A stretch of DNA of 64,000 bases from Melieria omissa (taxonomy: Eukaryota; Arthropoda; Insecta; Diptera; Ulidiidae): assembly GCA_963971225.1 (NCBI GenBank), contig OZ020269.1:98446040-98510039 (forward strand). Direction: 5' to 3'. Shown piece by piece: positions 9,421 through 22,199 of this stretch (the stretch's first letter is position 1; each line of letters begins with the position of its first letter). Below the pieces are notes generated by a model. That model did no database searches, was not told the DNA's origin, and saw only the letters and a list, made by a program, of their open reading frames with translations. Made by a program: the position numbers and the translations under genes.

Positions 9421-12400
9421 GTGGAACCCTACCCTTTTCTAACCTAAACCAAACTTTATTGTTTTTAAAACCCTGGAGCTAAACCATCTTAAACATTGTC
9501 TACGAAAGACACAACAAATTACAGAGCCGCAAAAAAGATCTATTGACCCAAATAATTCAATGAGGTTAAACAACTCTTATTGGATTTGGCAAACTAAGGC
9601 TGCAAAAACCTTAAACAATCACTACAAAAGTCACAACAAATTACAGGATATGCATGCATTGCATATCCTTTGAATCCACACCAAAGAAATTGCACAATTC
9701 CCACAAGCAAATCAGCAGTAAATTAGTCTGAAAAAACCGCATACTATTTATTTCCGGTGTTCCCACAGTAACAAACAAGAATTGCAATGGTCCAAAAAAG
9801 TTCCATACAAAGGCGAAAAATATCCTTCACTTCAATAATGTTGCTGCTACAGGTTGATCCTGGCGGCGAACAAACAATGCCGTCAGCGTGGAAATCTGAA
9901 TTGCAAAACATTTCACACGCCGCAGACGGGAATTTCTGCATTGAAACTGTAAAGGATACTGTTGAGAGGACGAAACGGATAACTGTGCACCTTTTTCCGA
10001 CTTAATTTCACGCAGCCCACCCTCGCTCGCTGAGATGGCAATCGGCAACAAGTGCCGCAGAAAATATCAAATATTGTGGCAATGACTGAGACGAAACAGA
10101 GATTATTTTGTAAACATATAGTTTAGCAGGTATTTAGCAAAGGATCAGACGAGCCAACAATAACACAACCGTCTACGCATAAGCCATATGTTTGAGGTTA
10201 GGTGTGCGAGTGACTATGTGAAATTAGCCATCAGTTAAAGGGAAGTATTGCCATGTCTAGGCTGCAAGGACATAAGCGGGTTTTGTGAAAATATCTACAT
10301 TTAAGCTGGCAAAAAATCAACTCTCAAAACCAAAAAACACTAAATTACATTTTTAAACTTCCCCGAATGGCGACCATAAAATTGGTTAGAGTTACGTAAA
10401 TCTTTGGTATCCTTTGGCGTTTTCTTCGAATCTGCTGCAGTATTGCGTAAATCTTTGGCATCCTTTGACAGCGTTAAAACACGAAATTCTACAAAAATGT
10501 TGTTCGAAACACTCGTTTGTTATGCAATCGCCGATGGCCATGACGCAACCAATTGCCAAACGGTCAAAAAACCAATGCATTATCCTTTGAGCTAACCACT
10601 ACTCCTGCTAAAAGTAAAACCAACAATACACTTTCGAAATGTCTGAAATTCGCATTAATTGCATGCAACAACGCCAACTACCGCACAGCCTTGGACACGC
10701 TGCCAGCACATTACGCGGTGACGCGCATCCTTTTTCGACGCGTTCCACTAAAACCCGGCTCGCAACTAACCCGAACTCAACTCGAACGGCCATAAAATTC
10801 AGCCTTTGCCACGTTCAAGCAAATAATCACTTTGGGCTTGCTTTGTGCTGTGTGTAGAATTGCTTTACAATCGCCATAAACACAAGCGAAATCCTTTCAG
10901 CAAAATGCCGTCAAGGATATTTGGCCAATTGCCCAAAAATGTGCGTTTTGTGCGCTGTGCCCTTTCGCGTTACACGTCAACGTGCAATCAACGCATAGCA
11001 TTGCGTTGTATTGTGTCCGCTGTACGACAGTACAACACTATCCTTGCGCAGTGTCTTCAAGGATATGCGCCACAAACTACTACACGCTTGGCAAATTTGA
11101 ATTTTCAACAACATCAAAACACATAATGTACCGAAAAGTTCTATTCGTTTAGTGGACAAATGTTCATTTACATTTCTATGAAAAAGTGTCAAAAGATGAA
11201 AAAGGATCTCTGGCATATTTTGATGTATTTATATTACGCTTTTTGTTTTTGTTATTGCTTTCAAGCACAAATCAGCATTTTTGATAAATGTAAGTAAAAT
11301 GAAAATGAAATAATAGGCCAAAGACATGCGCAGATTGCTAAGGACATAAAGGACATGCGCGCCAAAAGTTGACGATATTTTGCAGTATGATTTAGGGTTC
11401 AAATTTAGACTTTGTAGTGTTCTTTATTTGATAGAATATTCAACTTAGAGTAAGACTTTGTATAGAATGTGTCATTGTAGGATAATGAAAACTTAAAAGA
11501 TAAATATATCTATGCAATTAGAGGTCCTTATGTGAAGTCCGAACCTTACATGACTAATATTTTAATCCAAAACTCATAAGAATTAATTGTATTTGTACAA
11601 TTTTAAAAATTGTAAAAGATACCGAACCTTTCTTGATCGATATTAGAGCCAGAAGCTTCAAAGGAGGCTTTTTTGAACTTGGCGCATCAGCTGACATATT
11701 GTTAAAGTCCTTTTAAGAGGCTTCGAACACATTTTGATTAATACTCGTTCAAAGAGTATCAAAAAAACAAGAGTATCCGACACAAAAGTTAAACCAGGAA
11801 AAAACAAAAACTCGTTCAAAGAGTATCACAAAAACAAGAGTATCCGACACAAAAGTTAAACCAGGAATAACCAAAAACAATTTTCAAATACTCCCCGAAA
11901 GCAATGATATCCCTATGACCTCGAAAAGTAACTTAAATAGAATATGATTTTCATAGATCTGAATCCAGTTTAACCATTAGTTTACATAGAAGGTCCTAGT
12001 TATTGTATAACTTTGCCGAGTAGCTTCAATGGGATATCTCTCAATTTTCAGAAAAGATCCCAATCAGTACTTAAGATTGAAAAAATAGTATAAAAAATAA
12101 TACTATAGGGAAGTAGGGTTAAAAAGGGTCTGTACAGTACAGGCCGCACTTCCACTAAGAGGCCAAAATAGTTTATTGTGTATATCTTCTTTCTAAGGCA
12201 CAACAAACCTTTCAGGTTGCAGGGATCGCAAGGATCTCGCTCCTACCTATGATCATTACATTACTTCTTGCTTTTCTCTGAAGGCAGTTTGTCCTCTTAA
12301 TGAAAAATAGTTTAAAAGAAATTTTGACTTTGGTCGTGTTAACCAGGTCTGTCAGGAGTCTTGAGCTCAGACTCTACAGCCTAAAGTTCCTCTATAGCTG

Positions 12401-12950
12401 GTTTTCCTGCAGAGTCGTGCAGATCAAAAGTGTGGTATCATTTCTACCTCTTCCCCATCTTTGGAGCTTCTTTAGATATCTCTGGGGGAAGGGCGACATT
12501 TGATGAACATGGACTCAATAGTACAGTGGCCGGTGATGACTTCAACGAGCTACCAAATGACGCATTGACTATGGAACAGTACAAATTAAGTTTCCCTTTT
12601 AGAGAGGCAGGTCCAGCAATACGTCCTGCGTCGCCATAAGGTCTCTATATCTTTAAGAATCAACCTGCCAATATTTATGTACCGTGCACATTTCGGAGAA
12701 AGCACAAAGTTATCGACTTCGCTATTAAGCAAAATTACCCTCTTTCTTTTCATCTCATCTTCTGCTTTATTTCAAGCTACTCTCGAGTGCTCTTGAACCC
12801 CACCTCTTCACATACATGTACAGACCCAGGCGAAGAGGGCTCTCCTATGGATGACTGATGTAAATATCGGGGCTGAGGGATTCCTGAGCCGTAAGAAGAT
12901 TGATACTCTTACGATTCAGTATCCCTAAATTGCAATACCGAGGGACATAA
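9420..12950. other. Intergenic DNA with clustered ATCCTT words and one 66-bp direct duplication
   Basis: No gene is recognisable. A perfect small inverted repeat, GGATATGCA and TGCATATCC with a 5-bp loop, lies at about 9648-9670. The hexamer ATCCTT/AAGGAT is strongly over-represented at 9665-11207 (see findings). A 66-bp sequence beginning ACTCGTTCAAAGAGTATC is duplicated in tandem at about 11744-11876 with few differences. The stretch 12300-12900 has no convincing coding signal. Confidence 0.55.
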
Positions 12951-12959
12951 TCTCACAAA

Positions 12960-13815
12960 AGTTCAGTTTTGTCAAAAGATTTACAACTGAACTTAGTAAC
13001 AAAAGGAACTGGGTAGGTATATCGGAAATATATCTGATAGACCAGTATGGGATATCCTGGTACACAGATGGCTCCTTAACGGAGGAGGGCACCGTGAAAG
13101 GCGTGTACGTCCCAATGATAAGATACTCAGAACCTATAAGAAAACACACCACTATTTTTCAGGCGGAAATATACGCCATTGAAAGATGTGCTTATTTAAA
13201 TCTGGCGAGGAGATACCGGAACCAAAAGATTGCTATTCTCTCCTACAGCCAAGCGGCAATCAAGGCTCTAAGATCCTATCAGGTGTCGAAACTGGTCGAA
13301 ACTGGTTCTGGAGTGCCTTGAGAAGCTGAACGCACTTGGCTTGGACAACCAGGTCTGGGTACTTTGGGTTTCGGGCCACGCTGGCATTGAAGGAAACGAA
13401 TGGGCCAACGAACTGGCGAGGAGGGAGCTTCCACACCCTTTGTCGGCCCAGAGCCTTTTTTGGTTTGGGAAAAGGAGCTTCTTCTATCCTAATGCGAAAG
13501 GACGAGATAACCAGAAGGAATTAACACTGGGAAAATCAACCAGCCTTAAAGCATTCCAAGATGGTTATCGGGTCCTACCATAGGAAAAGATTCGTGGAAT
13601 GTATGACCCTATCAAAGATTATCACGGGAACGCTTACAGGGCATTGTAGATTGAATTATGTTCTAGTTAAACTAGGAATCCTTGAAAATGGGTATTTCAG
13701 GTTCTGCTTGTAGGAAAATAAGACTGCAATACATATACTAGGAGAATGCCCTGTATTCATGCATAAAAGAAAGAAACACTTCGGGGAGACCATCTTATAT
13801 CAGGTGCAGACTGGG
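12960..13815 (+). pseudogene. Second RNase H-type LINE relic
   Basis: The plus-strand frames give WYTDGSLTEEGT, IFQAEIYAIERCAYLNL, AAIKALRSYQVSKLV, VWVLWVSGHAGIEGNEWANE and then TGTLTGHCRLNYVLVKLGI, the RNase H domain and C-terminus of an I-superfamily LINE. The second catalytic Asp is lost (SYSQAAIKAL where S-D-S-Q is usual), and there are frameshifts near 13320 and stops near 13580 and 13713. It differs from the LINE at 4953-8697 and has the opposite orientation. Sequence upstream to about 12780 may belong to it, but I cannot show that. Confidence 0.75.
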
Positions 13816-13824
13816 AATCCAGAG

Positions 13825-14230
13825 GTTTAGGTTAGGTTAGGTTGCGGTGGCTGCCTCTATGAGAGACACACTCGGAGGCCTGAAAGGCCCATTGTGATAC
13901 CACATATTTCACCCGTTTTTGAACTGTGTATGCAACACTGTTTTGCCAACATATGTTACAGCACACATTTCAAGCGGATGGGGAAAGGGGGGAGGGGACC
14001 TACAGTTTAACGCCGAATCCGAACGGCGATTGGCAGTTTTTCATTCACACTTGGAGGTTTTGCCATTGCCTGTCAAGAGCGCACTTGTGCAATTCTTGTA
14101 ATTCTCATTCCCTTCATATGGATAGCGATAGAAGTAGACGAGTTTTTCACCAGCCCGAGCTAGGAATCGAACCTGGAGCCTTTGGTATGAGAAGCCAGCG
14201 CGCTACCCGCTGGTCTATCGAGGTCGGCTT
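13825..14230 (-). mobile_element. tRNA-derived SINE with a LINE-like 3' tail
   Basis: On the minus strand the head near 14228 reads GACCTCGATAGACCAGCGGG (A-box region) and CCAGGTTCGATTCCTAG (B-box). The body has GGCAATGGCAAAACCTCC and GTTCGGATTCGGCGTTAAAC, matching the SINE at 4285-4628. The last 75 bp (about 13905 to 13830) contain CACAATGGGCCTTTCAGGCC and CTCCGAGTGTGTC and end in CTAACCTAACC. The end of the LINE at 4953-5040 has the same layout (CACAATGGGTCTTTGGGGCC, CTCAGAGTGT, CTAACCTAACC). I saw no clear target duplication. Confidence 0.75.
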
Positions 14231-14514
14231 AGGAAGCATACTAAAATTCCTCTTGGATTGGACTGGACTCACTGACAGTCTTTGAAGTCCAAGAAGGGGG
14301 CACAATAGATCTACAGGTCGCATTATCCCAATCAATAATAATAGTCCTTGAATCCAGCTAAGAGTGATTCGGTGGTGTCTTATTCTTTCAAGGCACATAC
14401 GGCTGCTCTTAATCTTCGATTCCACTACGGATTACTCCATACTAATCAACTTTGCTTGGTAATTTAAAAATATTTTGAATTTAAATTAAAATCGTTTAAT
14501 TTCTTGAGAAATAA

Positions 14515-14890
14515 CCTGAACACTTTTTAGTCAAAACCCCTAATAAATCCATTACAATGACTCATCAAATCATCTAAATATATCGATGTCATACTTGCAA
14601 AGCTAACTGAATCCATTCATTGTTTAGTTGTTAAATTTCTGGAAAGATATTTCGCACCCATCTCACAAGTTTTTTCAGTCAAGCACCCCAACCATTCCGT
14701 TGCAATGATCAAAACATCTCAATACTTATATCGATATCGCACTTGCAAAGCTAACTGAATGCAATATTGTTTAATTTTTTGAAAGATATTTCGCACCCAT
14801 ATTGAATACTTTTTCATTTAAAGTCCCCAACAATCCCATTGCAATGACCCATCAAAACATCGAAATGGGTTATTGTTCATTCAGTCCTGT
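14515..14890. repeat. Tandem repeat of about 145 bp, roughly 2.5 copies
   Basis: The phrases CTTGCAAAGCTAACTGAAT (14596, 14744), AAAGATATTTCGCACCCAT (two copies) and CATTACAATGACTCATC (three copies at about 14548, 14696 and 14837, with changes) recur at 141-148 bp spacing. It has no coding potential. It lies in otherwise unremarkable AT-rich DNA. Confidence 0.75.
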
Positions 14891-17800
14891 AGAGAGATTC
14901 AAACCAACCTCCCAATAATTCAGTAAAACCACTTGCAATGCAACTTTTTAAGTAAACAATTCACTGTTGTTGCTATAAAACATTAACACAACTCAAAAAG
15001 GATATGTGAGAAGTGTTCTTTCAACGCCTCGTAATTGAAAATACCATGAAAGAATTCACAAATATACATAAAAAGTAAACGAATGTAATTTGATGCGCAT
15101 ACAAATCGACGAGAGACGACATAGTCTCACGCTTGCATTGCAATTGAGTGAATATTGTTGTGAAGGACCAACGAGCAACGGCCAGTGGTCGCCGAGTGTG
15201 GAGATTTCTGTTCGAAGCCAGATTTCTCAATAATTTTGGTCGCATGAAAATGCTGCACTCAGGTACTTGGATAGAGATAGTGAAAGCGATGAAACGGTAT
15301 GTGAAATCTCTTGTTGTGATTTCTTGAGTATCCTTGAAGAAGCGTTAATTGAATTTGCTGCATTTGGTTGGCGAAGCATTTTCCGTTTTTCGACGAGCGG
15401 CGGCTGGCTTCAAAAAGCGAATACGCATTTATTATGATCGTTCAGCGTATAGAATGCGGCCGCTCAGTGTTTCGCAGCATTTAATTTAAATTAATTGATG
15501 CATTGTTTGTGGTCAGCGTGGGTAAAGGACCGCCGCGATGAACGCGCTGGGAAACGGCCAGCAGAATGTGCACTTGTCCGGCATGCGGGAAACAACTACA
15601 ACATTATTGTCTGCGTTTTTTTTTTGTCTGGCTGCGTTGATGTCCTGCCCCTTCGACTCCTAGTGGCTTTGTCTGTTTTGAGGAAGCCAAGGCTGGTTCC
15701 GCTTGCTTGACCATTCTGCAGTCTGTGCGTGTTGTTGTTGTTTTTCACTTCCGTTTTGGTTTGCTGCAATGTGTTGCGTTCCCCCCGAGAAGGCACGTAG
15801 GCAACGTTGCCTAATCACAAGTGCCAGCAGACGTTTGAAGTGGAGTTTGATTTTTCCACAGTCAAAATATTTCTTGGAATTTAGGGTTCGTCGATTGTTT
15901 GTGTTCGTGTTCATCCTTTAAGGAAAACGAAAAGTGTACTGCAAGAAAATGCATTGTAAAAACTTTGGTTAGGGTGCAGGAATGTGTGTGAAGAGAGCGT
16001 TTCAAAGTTTCGTTTCAGTGGTTTGGTGATTTTGCATGCAGGTGCAACAACACTGAACAGTTATTTGTAGAAATGTTGTACAAAGTGCACACAAGTTGCT
16101 CTGTCCACCTGTCGGGCTGATGATTTGGTATGGTTTGGGACGTTGCGATTTGCTTTGCAACAATTATGGTTTTCCATTAAAGACGGTTTTGCCAGATACC
16201 TGAAATGACTTTTTCCTAAATCTTAAAAAAATACTGAAATTTACTCCCAAAAGTTAACAAAATCTCTGTAATTTTTTTATATTTGACGTAATTTTAAAGG
16301 AAATCAACTACTCATAAAAAATAAAAATATATACCTACATATACTTTTTTTATTACCGCCTTTTTATTCATCTTCAGCTTAACACCAAATACTTAACAAA
16401 ATTAAGTTAAATTTCCCAAAAATCCACTAAGGATCCGAAAATTCCCCCCACATAAAATATAAATCTCCTTAACTTTCTCCTAAACAATTCTTCCTCCTAA
16501 AAATTCTCCCAAAAGGCCAAGAATCTCCTAAATCTAGGAGGATATCTCCTGATCTGGCAACACTGATTAAAGAATCCGGGATCTGGAAACAGCGCAAGCA
16601 ATCGTCAAAGCGGTGCAAGATTGCCAGAAATGTTAAAAATGTTAATGTTTAAGTCAGCAGGCGAGCATTATGTTTTTTTTCAGATGGAGGTGGAAAATCT
16701 TCGGATGATACCGGAAATCCAGTTCGTCAGTGTGCCGTATTCCGACCGACTAAAAACCGCTCACTGCTATCTACTCCTGCTGAACCGCCTTCTAGCATCT
16801 CTTCGTAGAGGAGATTGTAGCCCTATCCTGGTTACTCCTCCATACGACGTTCTTGGGCGAGTCTGCTTCTTTCGAATTCACACTGCCTCACCATAACTTT
16901 CGCTGCGCACTGCGCTACTGCATCCCAACCGGATCTGGACCCCATCACTCTTGCGACTAGTGACTGCGCTGTGGGTGTGCCGCCGAGTTTGGTGAGCGTT
17001 ACGTTACTAGTCCGCTTTGACAATTCACCAACAACTAGTAGTTTTAGATAATAAAAAGAATATTTACTGGTGCAAACGGCTTCACCAGCACCTACGAACA
17101 TTTCCAACTCTTGCAAAAATCAGCAACTTTAAACTTAAGTTAGGTTAAAAACGAAGAGCAGCACATTACAAATTGTTCCCAAGGTTCGGTTAGGTTACAT
17201 AAGTCTGCAGCTTGTCTCTCACTGACGAGTACATTCGGTCAACTTTAGCGAAAAACTGCATTGAAATATGATTTCATTTATGCATTTCAGAATCTATTTA
17301 ATACATTCACACAATCAGCTTTACAGATAAATATTCACAAATATAAAATAAGTTTATGCGAACTTCGTTTTCCACATCTGACTTTGGTTTTGGTAACGGT
17401 ACTCTGAGCGACATCTGTGGGAATATAAAAATTCACCCGTTTGTTGCCAGCACTGCTACTCTCCGTTAGAGCAAATTAAATTCATGTAAGGTTTATGTCT
17501 CTGCTAACCAATTGCAGTATTGCCAGCTGCAAAAATAACGAAGCGGTTAATTTGTTGCCTTTCGTTAAGTTGCTTAACCCGTAAAAGCAAATTGATTGAT
17601 TCGAATCTCTACTGCCAGAAATTATTGTAGTTGGAGCATGAAATGGAAAGACAACTAAATTTATGAGCAGTAAAGGTGTTGTGCTTCATTATGAATTGCT
17701 AGGTCCTTTATGCTTTGTTGATGCTGCAAACACTAGAATAATTTGGCTGGGAAGTTTCCATGCATTCGCCATATAGTTCTGACATAACAAACGTCAGATT

Positions 17801-18190
17801 ATTATTTGTTTCTATCTCTTTCTTGCTGGAAAATATATTGGTATCAGAAGTGAACTGCGAAAAGTAGCTTTGCCAGTTTTTCAAACATAAAATACCTGAA
17901 TTCAAAAATAGAGGATTAGTGTTTCTGACCGAAAAATCCTAGAAAAAAGATAAAAGAATTGGCAATATTTGGATTAAAGAAATGCTTTTAAAATAAACAA
18001 AAATTTACCATAGAGAGGCACAAATTGTTTCAAATTTTTCAAAATTTTTTTCAAATTTTGTCAGAGCTTTAATTGGGTTTTAAAGAGTAAATAGTTAAAG
18101 TCAAGGAATATTTTCTTACAGAATGCCTTGAAATAAAGTAATAGAAGACTTCAACTGAGTCATTTTCACTCCCTTGAGCATTCCAGTGTT
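14890..18190. other. Intergenic DNA, no supported gene
   Basis: The GC-richer stretch 15000-16150 looks single-copy, but its short open frames have no recognisable domain. At 16184 and 16550 the word TTGCCAGAT occurs in opposite orientation about 370 bp apart, which might be the ends of a degraded element; the match is only about 11 bp. The open frame at 16621-16896 has no domain that I recognise. Confidence 0.5.
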
Positions 18191-18197
18191 AAATCTA

Positions 18198-18460
18198 CAG
18201 TCGTGTCTGGATATAGTGAACTAATTATTGCGAGGCCTGTTCACAGTACTGAGGTTGAATACTTACCTCACTGAACCTTAATACAGTGATTAAGGTTAAG
18301 ATTTTTGTTCAAAAACTCGTTTTATTTGCTCAAAATACACTTTTTGTTCTTTTGCTTGAAATTTTTGTTCAATATTTAGATGCTCCATGTCAAAAATTTG
18401 GGTGTTCACTATATCGAGGTGTTTACTATACGGGGTGTTCACTATACCCAGACGCGACTG
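18198..18460. mobile_element. Non-autonomous Tc1/mariner-superfamily MITE (pogo/Tigger-like ends)
   Basis: The left end reads CAGTCGTGTCTGGATATAGT and the right end, reverse-complemented, CAGTCGCGTCTGGGTATAGT, both continuing GAAC. TA dinucleotides at 18196-18197 and 18461-18462 fit the superfamily's target site. The 263-bp interior has no transposase. Ends starting CAGTCG followed by a TATAGTGAAC-type block recall Tigger/pogo elements, but that subfamily call is inference. Confidence 0.82.
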
Positions 18461-18719
18461 TATATACATACATACAAATATTTGTTTGTCCTGACTGATT
18501 GACGGATTGATTGATTCATCATTGTCCCTTCCAAACTGCTAAAGCTACAAACATGAAATTTGAACTGTAGATACATTTAAAATAATAAACATCTACTAAG
18601 GATTGAAATTTGGGATCTAAAGTAAAAAAACAATTGGCTTAAGGTTTTTTATGAAGAAACTTAATAATAATTGATTTAAATACTGGAAATCAAAAATAAT
18701 TCGACAAGTATTTTTAAAT

Positions 18720-20170
18720 TTTTCGAAAACAAAAATTAAACAGGGTGAACCAAGGGTTAAGGTTTGTATACAAAAAGACTACTAAAAACCATGAACCGAT
18801 TGACCTATGACTTCAAAGTTGGTGGAAACACTTGAAATTCAAAATAATTTAACACATATTTCGAATTTTTTGAAAATCAAGGGTTAAAAATTTGTGTAAA
18901 GAAAATTTTGTACGCCTTTTGACTTCAAACTTGTGGAAAGTACTTGAAATGTGAAATAATTCGATGAATATTTATAATTTTTTTCAAATCAAAACTTAAA
19001 GGGGTGAACCAAGGGTTAAAAGTTTGTGTGAAGAAAAATGACTTTTTACGCCTTTTGACTTCAAACTTGTGGAAAGTACTTTAAATATGAAATCATTCGA
19101 CACGTGTTTCTAATTTTTTTGAAAATCAAAACTTAAAGGGATCAACCAAGGGTTAAACGTTTGTATGAAGATATAGGATTTTTTACGCCTTTTGACTTCA
19201 AACTTGGTGAAAGTACTCCAAATGATAAATAAACCGACACATGTTTTTAATTTTTTCGAAAATCAAAACCCGACGGGGTCAACGATGGGTTCAGACGTTC
19301 CATGGAGAAACTGTGAAAAACATGAATTATTCGGCATTTTGACTTGAAACTTGGTGAGAGTACTTCGCATGCGAAATAATGGACACGTGTTTTAAATTTT
19401 TTCGAAAAACCAAATTTAACGGGGTCCATGAAGGGTTAAAATTTTACATGGAGAAACTTAGAAAAAACATGGTTTTGACATTAAAATCGGTGAAAACACT
19501 TAATATCAAAAATAATTAGACATATGTTTCTAATTTTTTTGAAAGTGAAAATCTAACGTGTCAACGTGGGTTAAATGTTAGTATAAAGCAACATGATTTA
19601 ATGGGTTTTTTGATTTCAAACTTAGTGACACTGCTCCAAGTGATTCATAAGCCGACACATGTTTTTTTATATTTTTTGGAAAATCGAAAACTAAAAACTA
19701 ACGGAATCAACGACGGGTTAAGAATTTGTTTAGACAACTGTGAAGACACATCATTTTGACTTCAAAATTGCTGAAAACACTTAAAATCCAAAATAATTAG
19801 ACACATGTTTCTTATTTTTTTGAAAATAAAAATCTGATGAGTCAACGATGGGTTAAAAGTTTGTATGGAGAAACAAGATTTAATGGGTTTTATGACTTCA
19901 AAATTGATGAAAGTGCGAAATGATGAATATGCATGTTTTTAATTTTTATTTTTTAAATTAACATCTAACGGGATCAACAATGGGTTAGGAATTGGTTTAG
20001 AGAAACTTTGGAAAAACATGATTTTAACTTCTAAATTGTTGACAACAAATCAAAATCTGACGGGTCAACGATTGGTTAAAAATTTGTATGGAGAAACACG
20101 ATTTATGGGTTTTTGTCTTAAAATATGGTGAAAGCACTTCAAATGAGAAATTTTTTAGAAAAGCATTTTT
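18720..20170 (+). repeat. Satellite array, monomer about 120-145 bp (plus orientation)
   Basis: Each monomer carries ATTTTTTTGAAAATCAAAAC, a GGGTCAACnnnGGGTTAA block, GTTTGTATGGAGAAAC and GACTTCAAACTTGGTGAAAG in that order. Landmarks GACTTCAAACTTG at about 18921, 19047, 19194 and 19338 show spacings of 126 to 147 bp. Copies differ by many substitutions and small indels, so the array is old. The same family lies in reverse orientation at 57640-59060 inside an intron of gene C. Confidence 0.85.
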
Positions 20171-21220
20171 CATTGATTGAAACTTGATTTATTGAGCCCA
20201 TTGACTACAAACTTGTGCGCAAAGTGGCGGTTCCCTGCAAGTTACAAGTAATAATGTATTAAAATTTATTTAATTTACAAGTTTTTATTTTAAATTCTTC
20301 TCCATCAAAACTCTTAAAAGTTTTGTTGAAAAAAATTCGCTAGGAAAAAATGTACGTTTGCTTAATTGTCTCCATATTTTTTTAGTATTTGTAAATCTTT
20401 TGTTTTTTTTTTCTCAATTATTTATGCTTTCGTAAAGGACATATGTGAATGTGTATGTGTGTGTGTTTGTATGTATGTGTGTTATGTCGCCAAATGGTAG
20501 ACAACCGCCACCACACACACTCAACACGCTTTGCGCGACACGTCCTCTGGCCGCTGGCTGAACGTTTACAAAGCGCGACAGTTTGGTCACTGGCCGCCGA
20601 ACTTAATTCTTTTTATTTCTTTTTAATTTTTATTACATTTTCGTATATTAGCTTTGACTTTAGTGTATCCACTTTGAATTATTTTCGGTCTGCCGTTGGC
20701 TTTTCTTGCTTGTTTTTAAATAAATTTTTTTTCGTCTCATTGTCATTGTTGTTGTTGTTATTTTTGCTTTCGCTGTGCAGCTGCCACATTGGCTGTTTGC
20801 TGTGGCGTCCAGCACGTTGTTAGTTATTGTCCTTCGGTGACTGTTTACGACAAACACACCGCGCGGACTAGGAAATTAAAAGTGAACGAAAGAAAGTTGC
20901 ACATAATTTTTTTGTTGTTTTTTTTCTATTTTGTTTTTCTTTTTAATACTTTTTATGATTTCCAACATAAATGAGAGGGAATGAGAAGAGAATATGAATA
21001 GAAAAAATACAAAAACCAAAGTCATATAAATAAAAGAAAAACTAATTTGGCCCGAAAGGATTTGCGCACGAACTGTGCGGCGCAGGGGGGGAACAACGTG
21101 CAGTGGGGTATTTGAATAATTTTATAAAACAAAAATACATATGTGTGCATGTAAAGCAGAGGCTCTCAAACTTTATGAGCACACTTTGCTCTTGGCCCGT
21201 TGAGTAAAGTTAGGTTAGGT
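20170..21220. other. Spacer DNA, no supported gene
   Basis: A TG/TATG-rich microsatellite lies at about 20440-20482. Around 20500-20880 the GC content is higher and the sequence looks single-copy, but none of its short frames carries a recognisable domain. The sequence 20880-21050 is T- and A-rich low complexity. Confidence 0.5.
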
Positions 21221-21223
21221 TAA

Positions 21224-21721
21224 CCCTTTCGCTACAGGTTTTTACTGGGGAAAGTTACGTTTTAGGCTTCTATGTGGTCTATGTTAGCAACATTCCATAA
21301 GGCATTTTTTAATTTTTATACTCGGACCCTGTATTTTAGAGTATTTTTCTATGAGAGCAACCACGTTGAGGCTGGAAAAATTACTTAAACATAAAACTTT
21401 TTACGGATAACGAAATTGAATTTGAATATTTCTTCATATACTTCAGCCAAAATTAAAAAAAATAAAGTATCTAAATTGAAAGAAAATGTCAAATTAAAAA
21501 GTTATCTGCTTTTTCTTCCTTTACTATGTCAAGATATACCATTAAAAAACATGTAATCACTACTCTTCTTTAAACTTAAATATTTAGTTTATTAATTTCG
21601 TATTTTTTCTAAAGCTTCAAACTATTCTAAGGATCAACAAAAAGTGTATTCTTGAAACCACAGAGGGTTCAGACGTCCATAAAGTAGCAATGTGCCATGT
21701 GACAACCAAATAACGAAAGGG
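21224..21721. mobile_element. piggyBac-like MITE with TTAA target site
   Basis: TTAA lies at both ends (21220-21223 and 21722-21725). The element ends are short inverted repeats: CCCTTTCG on the left and CGAAAGGG on the right. The 498-bp interior has no transposase. It shares an AAGTTACG-containing phrase with the smaller TTAA element at 34221-34462, suggesting related families. TTAA targets and CCC-starting ends are hallmarks of the piggyBac superfamily. Confidence 0.72.
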
Positions 21722-22199
21722 TTAAATGGGGCCAAGGAGTCTTTTGAGTACTTAAGAGTACTTATTGACTAAATAACTTAGAGTAACCGTAAAGAATCTA
21801 TTTGCAACGCCATCAAAGGGGCATTGCCAGGCTCGTTCGACTTTCAGGTTGGTTTCCAACACAGAAACACAGAATGACAGAGACTTGCTTATAGTCTCTT
21901 CGGACATAGCAATGGAGCTTTGAGACCAGAAAACTAAGTGTACGAGTATTAGCTGAGAATCCAGTACGCTGTCTGTTATACCTAACATAACTTTACCTAA
22001 CAGTTCAGATCTAAAAATATATGAGTCCTTGTAGAAAATTTTAGTAGACCACTGGCGTTTACTTCGGACGCGCCTTACAGTCCCTCAATTACTGGAGTAA
22101 CTAAGTGAGCCAATTGTAATCTTGAAAGCGCCAAACAGAAGCAGAAGACATTTTACCGATGTTCCAGAGTTTCTCTCACACCCTGCTCTCAGCAATGTG

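Noticed and set aside
16184..16566. A MITE ending in TTGCCAGAT
   Set aside because: The inverted match is about 11 bp with mismatches and no target duplication is evident, so I leave it as spacer.
16621..16896. A 91-codon open frame as a gene
   Set aside because: It has no recognisable domain, no flanking splice or promoter signal and a frame length expected by chance.
17186..17200. GGTTAGG words as interstitial telomere repeats (also 4953, 13828, 21211, 60463)
   Set aside because: Only one to three units occur, and at 4953 and 13828 they coincide with LINE/SINE 3' ends. Dipterans lack TTAGG telomeres.
20449..20823. A 124-codon open frame with hydrophobic stretches
   Set aside because: The hydrophobic part comes from T-rich low complexity (Phe/Leu codons). 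There is no initiation context or homologous domain.
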